From positions 1 through 55,724 of the forward strand of contig CANQSY010000003.1 in the NCBI GenBank assembly GCA_947626635.1: 55,724 bases of DNA, given 5' to 3'. A program made the translations under genes and the position numbers. Source of the DNA: an uncultured Akkermansia sp. (GTDB taxonomy: Bacteria > Verrucomicrobiota > Verrucomicrobiia > Verrucomicrobiales > Akkermansiaceae). The notes under the pieces are model-generated. The model searched no databases, was not told the origin of the DNA, and worked only from the letters and a program-made list of their open reading frames with translations. This document shows positions 1-9,227 of this stretch, in pieces (position 1 is the first letter of the stretch; each line of letters begins with the position of its first letter).

Positions 1-125
1 TTACACTTGTTCTGTGAATTTTTTATGGAAACTTCTGTTTAAGACGCTTATTTGATGATGGAATCATAACATATATTGCAGGCATGATCCATCCCATAGG
101 TCCCTATCCCCACGAGAGAATCAAC

Positions 126-144
126 CCGGTGGCAGGACAGAGTC
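126..144 (-). repeat. Copy of dispersed element end (CTCTGTCC motif)
   Basis: Read on the minus strand this site starts GACTCTGTCCTGCCACCGG and continues with TTGATT. It matches the terminal inverted repeat of the element at 13469-14101 and differs by one base over 18 from the copy at 8490-8509. The two copies bracket the restriction island in the same orientation. It is either a remnant of a small inverted-repeat element or part of a direct repeat left by island insertion. Confidence 0.6.
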
Positions 145-164
145 AAGAAAAATTTTGCGTCTCT

Positions 165-447
165 TTAACACACCAGCAAGGAATCCGCGCGGCGGTACAC
201 GCCCTCCATGGCGATGTATCGCGTGCGAAGCAGCTCCGCCGAGCGGTGGCCCATTTCCAGCTGCAGCTCGGCATAGTTGCGGAAGGTTGCCAGGTGGTGC
301 GTGGCAAAGGTGTGCCGCAGGACGTCCGGCTGCCAACTTGTGAAACCCGCCTCGCGGTGCAGGCGGGCGCGGAGTCGTCGCCAGTTCGGCGGACAAATCC
401 GCTCGTCCCCGGGACGCCGGACGCCACGCGGGACGCGAATACTTGTT
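165..447 (-). pseudogene. C-terminal fragment of a tyrosine recombinase/integrase
   Basis: Only the C-terminal part of a phage-type integrase is recognisable. The frame contains the box II signature RHTFATHHL, then a MGH triad (usually LGH), then TRYIAMEGV carrying the nucleophilic tyrosine, with normal spacing. The N-terminal DNA-binding region and the first catalytic arginine are absent, because upstream in the same direction the frame runs into the end of the restriction gene (stop at 448). No start can be assigned. It most likely marks the insertion event that brought in the neighbouring restriction island, or an integrase interrupted by it. Family assignment is firm from the motifs; loss of function is inferred from the truncation. 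Confidence 0.75.
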
Positions 448-3045
448 CTAATCGTCAAGAATGTTCTTTCCACTGATAAGGCTACTTGGGTACATAATGT
501 ACTCCATCTTATCGTTTGCCGCAGCCAATTCTCTTGCCGCAGCCTCCTTCGCTTTGACCACTTCATCTTCAATCATATGATCTCCTTTAACTTCAATCAG
601 CCGGTAGGAGCCATCACTCATCTTCGCAAGAAAATCGGGATAGTACTGACGAATTCTACGAGACTCCGGGTCGTAGTAATGCAGGAAAAGATCGCCTTGG
701 TTCGACGTAAACATACCCGTAAAATACACTGCTGCAACCTTACTGCTCTTAATGTACTGCAGGAAGCATTCTTTTTCTGGGACGGAGTCAAAGCAATAGG
801 TGTCCGCATGGAAACTCTTTTTGACTTGCTCCGGCGTGAAACCGGGATAGAGATTCGTAAGTACCAAATCATCCTTTGAAGAGAATTCGTAGTATCCTGA
901 ACCTTTCGGCTCACGTAACAATACCAATTCTTTATCCTCCGTTCTTTGTTCTGCGGTGATGTCAAAGAGAGTTCGGAACACAGTAGGAATAATGTGGTCA
1001 TCTAAAACGGCGTTATATTGGTTGACTTTCTCGAGAACCGCTTTGATTCCATCCACGGATTCGCGAAGGATTCGCAAAGCAATAACACATGAAATATTAA
1101 GATACCGGGCTACTTCCCCACAGAGAGAGAATTCGCTGTATTGCATTTTCTCCTTGACGTAGTCGATGTTCTCTTCTTGCACCCTAGTTTCACGCGCAAG
1201 GCTACCGCCACCATACATAGTGCTGACGTACTTGGAATAATCGATAGTTGCCAGCTTGAAATCCACAGGGCCTGAGTACTCTTTTTTGTGAAGTGTATAT
1301 TCGTGCCACGTGCGCTTGATGGTAATCGTCCTTGGCGGAGGAAGAACACGCACTTGATACCGATGACGGTGAGCATTGGACGGATTCTTGATGTCCTTGA
1401 TCTCCATGTTGAAGTTTTTATGGAGTTCATCATCCAAGGTGTCATAGTTCTCTTTAGAAAGGAACACGGTGGCCGTCAAACGTTCATCAGTAATTGCGCG
1501 AAGGCAGCGCATCGTAGCTTGAAGGACAAATATCTTGGACTTGGGACTGCGAAAAAGAGCCACGCCAAACAGAGATCGACAGTTCCAGCCTTCCTTGCCT
1601 TTCTCCACAAGAATAATGAACTGTTTTTCGTTTCCCTCTGTTCCGGGAACATCGAGATTGTTAAAATCTCTAAGATCATCGTCCTTTGTATATTTCGCAT
1701 CGCCAACATTTAGGAGAATTTTCGATGATGGAATACCACGTTCAGAAAGTATCTTTTCAAGAACAGGTCTCACTTCCGTGACAGCCTCCTCAACACCAGC
1801 TGCGTAGATAGCAAGTTTTGGATTTAGACTTTCGTATGTTTTACCGCCGTATTTTTCCCAGAATTTAGTTACTACAACGGTAAGAAATTCGTCACTCTTC
1901 ACGTTTTCAAATCCAATTAGGTCGGCATCTTTCAAAAATCCGTTCCATATAGATTCACGAAGGCCATAGGCGTAAACTACTTCGGGTAAGAGTTGGTTTT
2001 TGACGTAAGGCGTGCCAGTATAGTTGTAGCAAGCCACAATGGATGTATTCTCCGCTAGGAGGTTGATAGTGCCTCGTAGGCTCGTTTTATTCGCTCCTCT
2101 GGACCTAATCTGTTTTTCCAAGTCTGAACCAAAGAGATGGTGTGCCTCATCGACGTATACGCCGAGTTGTGGTAGTCGGCAGAGCTTTTTGAAACGCTGA
2201 TTATCCATCAACGTTGTATCGTCCCAAGCATCATCCTCGTCATCATCAATCTCTGTGTCGTAGACAGCGGAAAGCAGAGAACCAGAGACTCCGAACAGTG
2301 TTTCGGCCGCAGAGGTTTCTTTGCGTTTCTTCTTTACAATGATCTTCTGCGTATTGGAGATGATAATATTGAAGTCTGAATCATCAATTGTATGCAGAAT
2401 CGTTCCTGTATCATCCATAAAGTGAAACTTGATATTTGAGTCGAGTACGCGGGCGTACTCGGGTGGAACGACCTTAGTCTTGTCAAAAGTCATGATTTCG
2501 CGGAGAGACTGGAGCACAGTCTTATCTGGAGCAAATACAAGAGCATTGTGACAAAACCGTTTGTCCTTAGGATACTTATTTGCAAGCAGGAACTCATAGT
2601 AGATGCAGGTAGCCATGAGAATGGTTTTGCCAAGCCCCATTGTAAGGGCATAGATATAGTTGGGATACGACTCCCGGTACTTTTGCATCTGCCTGAAAAT
2701 CGCATCTGTTTGTTGTTCGGTTTGCTGATCAAAGAGAAAAATCTGGCCATCTTTTGAGATAGAGTAAGGTGATGCTTCGGAGAAACGTTCTCTCCTATTT
2801 CTCCAGTCATCGAACATTTTGTAGACCTGCTTGTTGTTCATAAACTCCTTCACAAAGACATACATCTCCAAAGCCTCGAATTGCGGCTTGCGTAAGAAAG
2901 CTCGGGAATTGTCCTCACTATCGTTGTAAGCGAGGAACTTTCTCGTAAGGTCCTTATAGTGAGAACGAATTTTCCTTCGATTCGTGGTATAGTAATACCA
3001 CAGCTGCTGGTTAAAAGAAAAATCCGGATCGGGTTCTACCGTCAT
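448..3045 (-). CDS. res: Type III restriction enzyme, Res subunit
   Basis: 865 residues. It is the ATP-dependent translocase/endonuclease subunit of a type III restriction-modification system, which cuts DNA after meeting an unmethylated recognition site bound by Mod. Visible motifs: helicase motif I as MGLGKT near residues 136-141, a DEAH box (VDEAHH) near 300, the motif III-like TGTP near 345, the motif VI-like QATMRCLR near 510, and at the C-terminus a PD-(D/E)XK nuclease core (PDFLAKMSDG followed by IEVKGD) near 805-825. The length is a little short of the usual ~950-1000. The start codon abuts the mod stop codon directly, with an AGGAGGT ribosome site inside the end of mod, so the two are translationally coupled. 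Base composition is A+T-richer than the core genes of the window, consistent with acquisition. Confidence 0.93.
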   Translation of the reverse strand: MTVEPDPDFSFNQQLWYYYTTNRRKIRSHYKDLTRKFLAYNDSEDNSRAFLRKPQFEALEMYVFVKEFMNNKQVYKMFDDWRNRRERFSEASPYSISKDGQIFLFDQQTEQQTDAIFRQMQKYRESYPNYIYALTMGLGKTILMATCIYYEFLLANKYPKDKRFCHNALVFAPDKTVLQSLREIMTFDKTKVVPPEYARVLDSNIKFHFMDDTGTILHTIDDSDFNIIISNTQKIIVKKKRKETSAAETLFGVSGSLLSAVYDTEIDDDEDDAWDDTTLMDNQRFKKLCRLPQLGVYVDEAHHLFGSDLEKQIRSRGANKTSLRGTINLLAENTSIVACYNYTGTPYVKNQLLPEVVYAYGLRESIWNGFLKDADLIGFENVKSDEFLTVVVTKFWEKYGGKTYESLNPKLAIYAAGVEEAVTEVRPVLEKILSERGIPSSKILLNVGDAKYTKDDDLRDFNNLDVPGTEGNEKQFIILVEKGKEGWNCRSLFGVALFRSPKSKIFVLQATMRCLRAITDERLTATVFLSKENYDTLDDELHKNFNMEIKDIKNPSNAHRHRYQVRVLPPPRTITIKRTWHEYTLHKKEYSGPVDFKLATIDYSKYVSTMYGGGSLARETRVQEENIDYVKEKMQYSEFSLCGEVARYLNISCVIALRILRESVDGIKAVLEKVNQYNAVLDDHIIPTVFRTLFDITAEQRTEDKELVLLREPKGSGYYEFSSKDDLVLTNLYPGFTPEQVKKSFHADTYCFDSVPEKECFLQYIKSSKVAAVYFTGMFTSNQGDLFLHYYDPESRRIRQYYPDFLAKMSDGSYRLIEVKGDHMIEDEVVKAKEAAARELAAANDKMEYIMYPSSLISGKNILDD

Positions 3046-4983
3046 TTAGTGTACCTCCTGTTCTAAGGATTCAGAAAGCAGATCAGTGATCTTCACCTTA
3101 ATTGTTCCTGACTCCTCGGGAACATCATAGACACCGCTGACCATTTCATTTTTCTTAGGAATATCAATCGTAGTCGGCTGCATGACAGCTCCATCATAAT
3201 TCCAGTCAATCATGATGGAATCGACCAACTGCCGCCAATCCTCCACATACTCTTTTTGGAGGGAGAGTTTCTGCATCAAGTTCATCGGGTAGAACGCGCG
3301 GATCACAAGTTTGCTTCCCTCACGAACGATCTCTGCTTCAGAATCTCGCTTCAGCTGAAGGTCCTTCTTGTCGCGGAGTATGTCCACAATTTGAACATCC
3401 ACTGTATATTTCTCCAGCTCTCGCTCAAATGCACCTTTGAGGTCAGGTTCGTGTCCCATACAAACAATGGTTATCCTCTCCACGGGCTGGTTGGGATTCT
3501 TTTCGTTCCTCTCATCATAGCTTTTGTACGGAAGGTTGGCGACAAGTCCCATTAAATCCGCCTTGGTGGCAATGCGATTCACTGGCATAATCTTCACCAT
3601 TCTGCCGTCTAATTCTCCATCCCAGACGTCGCCACGAGGAAAAGGCTGAATTTCCAAAGCCTCCATCAGCAGATCACGAGCTTCCTCAGCATTGCGAAAA
3701 AAGTCGTAATTGTTTACGTTATAGACCTCGAAACCCGTATACTTCACATCTGCCCTAGCGGTCTTTTCCGCATTAAAGGGAGAGCGAATGCTGTTATAGC
3801 TCTTTTGTGTTTTCATAGAAGATCCATCCTCTGTATTACTGACCCCATAAGATGGAGACTGGCTCTCCGCAGCCATCAACGGAAGAGTTTCTGCCATGTC
3901 GTACGTAGCCTGAGTATCAGAATTATCCAATTCCTTAGCGATAGAAAGAAGACGTTTCGTGGTGGTTTGGATCGCGCCAAGATTAATATCCGCACCGATA
4001 AAGCGTCTGCCAAGCTTCATAGCAACAGCCTGTGTCGTACCGCTACCCATAAAGCAATCGAACACAAGATCGCCAGGATCAGAAGACGCCTTGATGATAC
4101 GTTCTATAAGCTCCTCTGGCTTTTGAGTAGGATATTTACCGGCTATGACTTCAGAAGTATTGCCCTTTGCTACATTCGCCGAAATTTCCCACCAATCGCG
4201 TGGAATTCCCCTATGAATATTGAATCCTTTGGATTCGTCTGAGGTATCAATCAATGTGCTGCTGCTACCTGCAAAATGCTTGTTGCTTACAAACCCGGTC
4301 TCATCGGCATACGGCGACCAGCGTTTAATAGTTGCTTCGCTTACTGGAAAGTCGTTTCGATCAGGGTGGATTTTATGATCACCAGATTTTGAGTAAAAAA
4401 GAATTGTGTCATGGTCTCTGCCAAAAGCAATTGATGAACTGCGCAACGATGTACGATAGCACCAGACAATTTCATTTCTAAAGTTTTCAGCACCAAATAT
4501 CGGGTCACACAGACAACGTAGTTGTGCAGATTTACGCCAATCACAATGGATGTAAATAGCTCCTTTTTCGGAAAGAAGATGATACATAATTGTCAACCTC
4601 TCATACATAAACTGAAGATACTCGTCATTCGTCCAAATATCTCCATACTGCTTCTCTTCAAATGAGGAATTATCCGATTCTACCCTTCCAACGCCTCGAA
4701 CTTCTATTTTCTTTTTGTAATCAGCCTTACTGTCAAACGGAGGGTCGATATAGATAAGATCTACTTTTCCACGATAATCCTTCAGCAGATGGCTCATGAC
4801 CTGGAGATTATCTCCCCAGTAAATCTTATTGATCCAACCATCTCTCTCTTCCCCATACGCCTCTCGCAGCTGTGCAGGATAATACTGCGTAGAACGATAG
4901 GGGCGTTTCCCTGTCCATCGAAGTTCAGGAAACCCCTTAATCGTGGGCCTTTGCGTAAATTCAAAATTAAATTGTTCGTCCAT
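3046..4983 (-). CDS. mod: Type III DNA methyltransferase, Mod subunit
   Basis: 645 residues. A beta-class N6-adenine DNA methyltransferase that recognises and methylates the target site and confers specificity on Res. The motif order is diagnostic: the catalytic DPPF (in DLIYIDPPFDS) at residues 80-83 comes before the S-adenosylmethionine-binding FMGSGTT (DCFMGSGTTQA) near residue 311. The intervening region and C-terminal half should hold the target-recognition domain. The ATG at 4983 is 14 nt downstream of the helicase stop codon and has no ribosome site, suggesting co-transcription helicase-mod-res. No simple-sequence tract suggestive of phase variation is visible in the gene. Target sequence cannot be read from the protein. 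Confidence 0.93.
   Translation of the reverse strand: MDEQFNFEFTQRPTIKGFPELRWTGKRPYRSTQYYPAQLREAYGEERDGWINKIYWGDNLQVMSHLLKDYRGKVDLIYIDPPFDSKADYKKKIEVRGVGRVESDNSSFEEKQYGDIWTNDEYLQFMYERLTIMYHLLSEKGAIYIHCDWRKSAQLRCLCDPIFGAENFRNEIVWCYRTSLRSSSIAFGRDHDTILFYSKSGDHKIHPDRNDFPVSEATIKRWSPYADETGFVSNKHFAGSSSTLIDTSDESKGFNIHRGIPRDWWEISANVAKGNTSEVIAGKYPTQKPEELIERIIKASSDPGDLVFDCFMGSGTTQAVAMKLGRRFIGADINLGAIQTTTKRLLSIAKELDNSDTQATYDMAETLPLMAAESQSPSYGVSNTEDGSSMKTQKSYNSIRSPFNAEKTARADVKYTGFEVYNVNNYDFFRNAEEARDLLMEALEIQPFPRGDVWDGELDGRMVKIMPVNRIATKADLMGLVANLPYKSYDERNEKNPNQPVERITIVCMGHEPDLKGAFERELEKYTVDVQIVDILRDKKDLQLKRDSEAEIVREGSKLVIRAFYPMNLMQKLSLQKEYVEDWRQLVDSIMIDWNYDGAVMQPTTIDIPKKNEMVSGVYDVPEESGTIKVKITDLLSESLEQEVH
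3053..3059 (-). promoter_or_regulatory. Strong Shine-Dalgarno for res
   Basis: AGGAGGT on the minus strand lies 7 nt before the res ATG and inside the last codons of mod. It is notable because nearly all other start codons in this window have no recognisable Shine-Dalgarno sequence, which fits a foreign origin of the operon and a need for re-initiation on res. Confidence 0.8.
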
Positions 4984-4997
4984 TTTTGAGTTTTGGT

Positions 4998-7886
4998 TTA
5001 TTTTTTGTTCCTACAGAAAAAACGAAAATCACACTCTTCGCAAACTTTGGGATCACTAATGCGGTGACGAAAATCTTTCTTCATGATTCTTTTCACTGTG
5101 TCATCAAAAGCCGCCATCGTCCCTTCCACCGCAGATTTCAGGTGCGGATATGTGATTGTCGGCACTCCGCTATCCTCCCCGGTATAGTAGAGGTGCATCT
5201 TGCTGACTTTTTGCCCCGTGCGCTCTTCCACAAGATGAGCATAAATGTGAAGCTGACGCCGGTATCGTTCAAGCATTTCTCGATCCTTTTCGATATTCGG
5301 CTTCCGCTGTGATTTGAAATCGACAATTTCTACAGTGTCACCTTCGCCACGTATCAGGTCAATCTTTCCTTCGATGATATAATCAGGCTTAACCAGAGAA
5401 ACATCGACTTCCGCCTGTCGGATCTGTGACCAATCTCCCTGTTGTCTTTCTACATAGCGCAATACCTGTTTAAGAGCCGCCTCACGTTGGGGAGCGGCGA
5501 GGTAAGTATGTTCGCTCTTCGACAGCGACACATAGTTTGAATCAAACCAGCGGCTAACATTCTCTTCAGTTATTGTCTGTTCCTCGTGCCGAAGCGCCGC
5601 CCGATGTATATCCTCAATTGTTTCATGGACGAGGGTGCCAAAGAGCATGGCGCTTGCGCGAACAGGAGCAAACTCCAACTCTTTATAGAACTTATATTGC
5701 AAGGCGCAGGTTTCATAAACCGTGATATGAGATGTGAACGAGTATGTATTCTTAATATTCACATCTTTTATTGGCTTTAAATTAAATTCTCTTATGTCGA
5801 ACTCAGTGCTTCCCACAGATTGCAATTTCTCATAGGGGGCTTTGAAATAGTTACTAGGCGTTCGTGTACTCTCGCAACATGTCAAAATCAAAAGGTCTTG
5901 GGCTCGAGAGAAGGCCGTATAATAGAGGCGCCAAAAGTCAAAGTACTTCATATCATTGTACGGCTCAAAAGCCGGACGCTTGAAGTAACGTTCTTCTATC
6001 CGCTTTACCAAATCGTTTGTCTGTTTTCGTGGAACATTCGACAAAGAATCTACGAGAACAATCGGAAACTCCATGCCCTTGGATTGATGGATGGTGAGGA
6101 AAGAAACACATCCGCTCGGCGCATATTCCGAGTCATCTTCATACTCTGTAATACCACCGTCAAAAATTAGACGGAGATATAAATTAAAGAGCATTTCTGT
6201 ATTCTGATCTATACGGCGTTTCCCTCGATACTCATCCGCACTCAGGACGTCCACGCGATGCAAATATTCGAATTTTCCAATGATCTGCGTTAACTTTGCA
6301 AGATTCCGTGCCGGACGAATGTCTACTACACCCGCATCCATATTTACATCAAGAATATCTGCGAACGGCCGAAACTCAAATAGTTGGTACATGAGGCCAC
6401 AGTAGGAGTAATCTGTTGTACCGGTCAAACCAACATGAACTATTCCACGGTGACGTATCCACTTTAAAAGTTCTGAATTTGACGACTCTGTGAGGTACTT
6501 ATTCGCCGTTTTGATGCAGTCTTTGTAATAATCTAAATGCTCACTCTGGAGAAAAATGTACTCCCCGTTTTCCAAACTTTGGACATAGTGCGGAAACATC
6601 AGCATGAGGCAGCCGAGCGCAAAGCGTATCTCGCCACGCTGGAAGAACATATCCGAGCGCGGTGAGTACACATTGATATTGTTCTGCTCAAGGAAATTGG
6701 CAAGCGCCGTTACATTTTGGTTCTTCACCGAGTTGAAAAGGAAAGCTATCTGGTTATAGTTCGTCAGCTTGCCAGACGCCTTCAGGTCATTAATGAATCG
6801 CAAAATTTCTTCATGCCACTTATCCGCACTACCTTTGCCTGCCAGTTTCACGACAGCAGGACTGTGGAGTTTGGATTTTTCATACGGTTTTATTCTTTTA
6901 TCATACCGGAAATTCTGCCAGCTAAATCTGAACTTTGCACCATCCGTAGTAGTCATCCATTCGTTATAAAAATCAACGATATCACTATTGGAACGATAGT
7001 TGATAGTCAGCGGGATAGTGCGGCACTCTCCATCCGGGAATTTTTGCGGAAATTCTAAAATATTTCGGATGGTTGCACCTCGGAAACGGTACAAACCTTG
7101 GTCATCGTCACCGACAACACAGATGTTTTTGCGCTCTCCAGCGAGGAGAAACACAATTTGCTCTTGGATAAAATTCGTATCCTGGTACTCATCAACCATA
7201 ATGTGAGTGATCTTGGAACGGAGTTCATCCAGTATGTTCTTATTACCATGCAGAAGATTGTAGGCTTCAACTTGAAGAGATGAAAAGTCTATCAAGTTAC
7301 CTTCATCGAGGATCTTCTCCCTGTATTTCTGAAGCACCTGTCCGAGAGCGGCAACCAATGGATCAGAGTCTGTCACAAGTTCTTCTGGATTCACCAATTC
7401 CTCGGCTAAAGTATTGACATATTGACAGATAGACTCTGCTTTTTTCCATTTACTACCTTTCAAAATGTTCTCTATTGCAGGTATACTCTCAAAATGGTGA
7501 ATCTCGTTAAAGATCGTGTACTGTTGATCGAAGGCATCTAGGAGTCGATAATTTCTCCGAAGCCTTGTAAACTCCATATGTTCTTTCAGTATGCGAAGGC
7601 ACAGCGAATGAAATGTACCGATATACATTTCATTGATATTCGCCCCGATTACTCGACTGGACAGCTCGTTAGTGATTCTCGTAACCAGTTCCTTTGCAGC
7701 CTTCTCTGTAAATGTGGCAATGAAAATGTTTTCAGGCTTCACTCCACATTCTTCTATGAGATAAATCGTCCGCTGGACAAGCGTATAGGTCTTCCCCGTT
7801 CCTGGTCCGGCAGTAATTAGAACAGGGCCTTCAGCGGCAGATATTGCCTTTCTCTGCCCTTCGTTAGCATTTCCAAAATCAAACAT
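4998..7886 (-). CDS. UvrD/RecB-like helicase with C-terminal nuclease
   Basis: 962 residues, superfamily 1 helicase fused to a PD-(D/E)XK nuclease. The N-terminus has a Q-motif region, then Walker A AGPGTGKT (residues 26-33), motif Ia (ATFTEKAAKEL), motif II DEYQDT (~230) followed by GDDDQGLYRFRGA, and motif V-like FLTIHQSKGMEF. The C-terminal nuclease shows VEIVDFKSQRKP near residue 850. A cysteine near 729 plus CEECDFRFFC at the end (C-x2-C-x5-C) match the 4Fe-4S staple of AddB/RecB-type nucleases. It is the first gene of the operon with mod and res, so it probably acts with the restriction system on DNA ends or invading DNA; stand-alone repair is the alternative. Function by family is firm, role in defence is inferred from position. 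Confidence 0.9.
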   Translation of the reverse strand: MFDFGNANEGQRKAISAAEGPVLITAGPGTGKTYTLVQRTIYLIEECGVKPENIFIATFTEKAAKELVTRITNELSSRVIGANINEMYIGTFHSLCLRILKEHMEFTRLRRNYRLLDAFDQQYTIFNEIHHFESIPAIENILKGSKWKKAESICQYVNTLAEELVNPEELVTDSDPLVAALGQVLQKYREKILDEGNLIDFSSLQVEAYNLLHGNKNILDELRSKITHIMVDEYQDTNFIQEQIVFLLAGERKNICVVGDDDQGLYRFRGATIRNILEFPQKFPDGECRTIPLTINYRSNSDIVDFYNEWMTTTDGAKFRFSWQNFRYDKRIKPYEKSKLHSPAVVKLAGKGSADKWHEEILRFINDLKASGKLTNYNQIAFLFNSVKNQNVTALANFLEQNNINVYSPRSDMFFQRGEIRFALGCLMLMFPHYVQSLENGEYIFLQSEHLDYYKDCIKTANKYLTESSNSELLKWIRHRGIVHVGLTGTTDYSYCGLMYQLFEFRPFADILDVNMDAGVVDIRPARNLAKLTQIIGKFEYLHRVDVLSADEYRGKRRIDQNTEMLFNLYLRLIFDGGITEYEDDSEYAPSGCVSFLTIHQSKGMEFPIVLVDSLSNVPRKQTNDLVKRIEERYFKRPAFEPYNDMKYFDFWRLYYTAFSRAQDLLILTCCESTRTPSNYFKAPYEKLQSVGSTEFDIREFNLKPIKDVNIKNTYSFTSHITVYETCALQYKFYKELEFAPVRASAMLFGTLVHETIEDIHRAALRHEEQTITEENVSRWFDSNYVSLSKSEHTYLAAPQREAALKQVLRYVERQQGDWSQIRQAEVDVSLVKPDYIIEGKIDLIRGEGDTVEIVDFKSQRKPNIEKDREMLERYRRQLHIYAHLVEERTGQKVSKMHLYYTGEDSGVPTITYPHLKSAVEGTMAAFDDTVKRIMKKDFRHRISDPKVCEECDFRFFCRNKK

Positions 7887-8114
7887 ATCGTTGTGCCCAA
7901 AATTATGGAAAACAGTGTCTGAAAAATCTCTAAATGTCTTTTTCTCTTTCCAACGAGAGACCGTCCGACATGAGTACGTTGGACTGTAGCCATGCTCGCA
8001 ATGCCTCCGAACTGACGAGTATATTCATCACTCGCCTAACTCCATTTTGATTATTCCCATGGCGGCAGCTTATCTTTTTTCGAAAGAGATATACTCAATC
8101 ATCGTTTCATAATG

Positions 8115-8232
8115 TTGAATATAAGACATTTATACGCATAATACCATATCTACCGAACCAACTGGATACTGAAAAAAACGTTTAAATAATCGTCATCTTT
8201 GCATAAAAATGAATGGCCAAAAGAAATTTGAT
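8115..8232 (+). ncRNA. Possible small RNA ahead of an orphan terminator
   Basis: The ~670-nt gap between the helicase start and the next gene has no convincing gene. It does contain a plus-strand intrinsic terminator (8233-8266) with no coding sequence upstream, and a TTGAAT (8115-8120) / TAATAC (8139-8144) pair spaced 18 nt before it. Together they would give a ~115-nt transcript starting near 8151. The promoter match is weak, so this is a candidate only. The rest of the gap shows no recognisable feature. Confidence 0.3.
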
Positions 8233-8266
8233 CTGGACATCTCTTTCGAAAAGATGTCCAGTTTTT
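8233..8266 (+). terminator. Intrinsic terminator
   Basis: A perfect 10-bp stem, CTGGACATCT pairing with AGATGTCCAG across a 9-nt loop, is followed directly by five T residues on the plus strand. No plus-strand gene lies upstream within the window, so it ends an unrecognised transcript. Confidence 0.7.
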
Positions 8267-8489
8267 ACCAGTCACAAAATTCGCTCCATTAGAGGCCCCC
8301 ACCAAAAAGGAGCTTCATCCTAAACTTTATAATCTAAACCCCGCTCTAGCCCAGCCGAGATTTTTGCTCGAAGTGCAAATTGACAGTGGTAAAGGAAGGA
8401 TCATTGTGACAGATTAAGCACTTTCCAGCAATCCTGCCATAACTTCTTGAATGTACGTTCCTTAAATGATCCTCATATCCAAAAATCAG

Positions 8490-8509
8490 CACGGTAGCAG
8501 GACAGAGTC
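8490..8509 (-). repeat. Copy of dispersed element end
   Basis: On the minus strand it reads GACTCTGTCCTGCTACCGTG followed by CTGATTTTTGG, matching the ends of the 13469-14101 element (GGCTCTGTCC...GTGTTGATTTTT). It is in the same orientation as the copy at 126-144, from which it differs at one base over 18, so the pair flanks the restriction island as a direct repeat. Confidence 0.6.
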
Positions 8510-8518
8510 GACATTTTC

Positions 8519-8547
8519 TTGGCGAACCCGTGCGTTGATGATATAAT
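8519..8547 (+). promoter_or_regulatory. Promoter of the 8558 gene
   Basis: TTGGCG (8519-8524), 17 nt, then TATAAT (8542-8547). The next ATG is at 8558, only 10 nt after the -10 box, so the transcript would have a leader of about 3-4 nt. This rules out the longer reading that would begin inside the -35 box. Confidence 0.65.
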
Positions 8548-8557
8548 CTCACCCGGG

Positions 8558-9103
8558 ATGAAAAAAGCAGAAGTTACAACAGAGCAAGGACCCCACTACG
8601 AACCATATATTGATGGCGAGATATTAAACGAAATGGCCTTAGTGGGTTACGCCCATTCAGGTCCGGGTGGAGAAGAATATGCAGTCTCTGTTGATTCAGC
8701 AACTAACCGTAAGGGTAATCCCTATTTTAAATTTTATGCAGGTCCTTCACGTAGCCGAAAAACACCGGCAGCACGTATTTCGTTTCTTGAACCGAAATAT
8801 ATCATTCATTATAAAGATAGTGTAAAAAAGCAGTTCAAGTTAAATGTCGGTTTACGGAAGATATTAGTTCAATTCTTCAAATCGCCTTACATCAAGTTAG
8901 ACGGGAAGAGAATGACCAATTGGCAATATGCCATTATCCAATATAACGTAGAAAATATCATGATGAGAGACTGGGGGATGAGGGAATGGCTTTACTTCAC
9001 CCAAAAATGGAAGAGAGATAATGCAAATGAAATAGCGGGCACTCAAGCAGAACACGCATTGCCCATCGACCTTCCCATGCCTAACTATCTTAATTTAAGA
9101 TAA
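8558..9103 (+). CDS. Unknown 181-residue protein, copy 1
   Basis: I do not recognise the family. It is a paralogue of the protein at 13531-14070. Both begin MKK, share PYIDGEILNEMALVGY near the N-terminus, TNR.GNPYFK, PEP-like EP.YIIHYKD in the middle, and an identical C-terminal stretch from WLYFTQKW through AGTQAEHALP to PMPNYLNLR. No signal peptide, membrane segment or known catalytic motif is visible. The start at 8558 is chosen because it follows a good promoter and aligns with the start of the paralogue. Base composition is A+T-rich. Downstream at 9124-9134 a degenerate form of the element end (GGGGACAGGACC) suggests that this copy once lay in the same type of mobile unit as copy 2. Confidence 0.8.
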   Translation: MKKAEVTTEQGPHYEPYIDGEILNEMALVGYAHSGPGGEEYAVSVDSATNRKGNPYFKFYAGPSRSRKTPAARISFLEPKYIIHYKDSVKKQFKLNVGLRKILVQFFKSPYIKLDGKRMTNWQYAIIQYNVENIMMRDWGMREWLYFTQKWKRDNANEIAGTQAEHALPIDLPMPNYLNLR

Positions 9104-9227
9104 CAACAAACACTCATATCCCAGGGGACAGGACCAGATTTTTTGCAGTCAAGTGGATCATTTCCTTTTAATCAATGAGTTACCAAGTTTTCGGAAAAAT
9201 AAAACTGCGTTTTTTGAAAAATTGTGC

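Noticed and set aside
84..476. Plus-strand frame opposite the integrase remnant
   Set aside because: The minus strand carries clear recombinase motifs; the plus frame has no recognisable features.
8346..8552. Minus-strand frame with C-x2-C and H-x4-H spacing resembling a zinc finger
   Set aside because: Part of the pattern is encoded by the dispersed element end at 8490-8509, there is no promoter or homologue in the window, and the C-to-H spacing is off by one. Probably chance.
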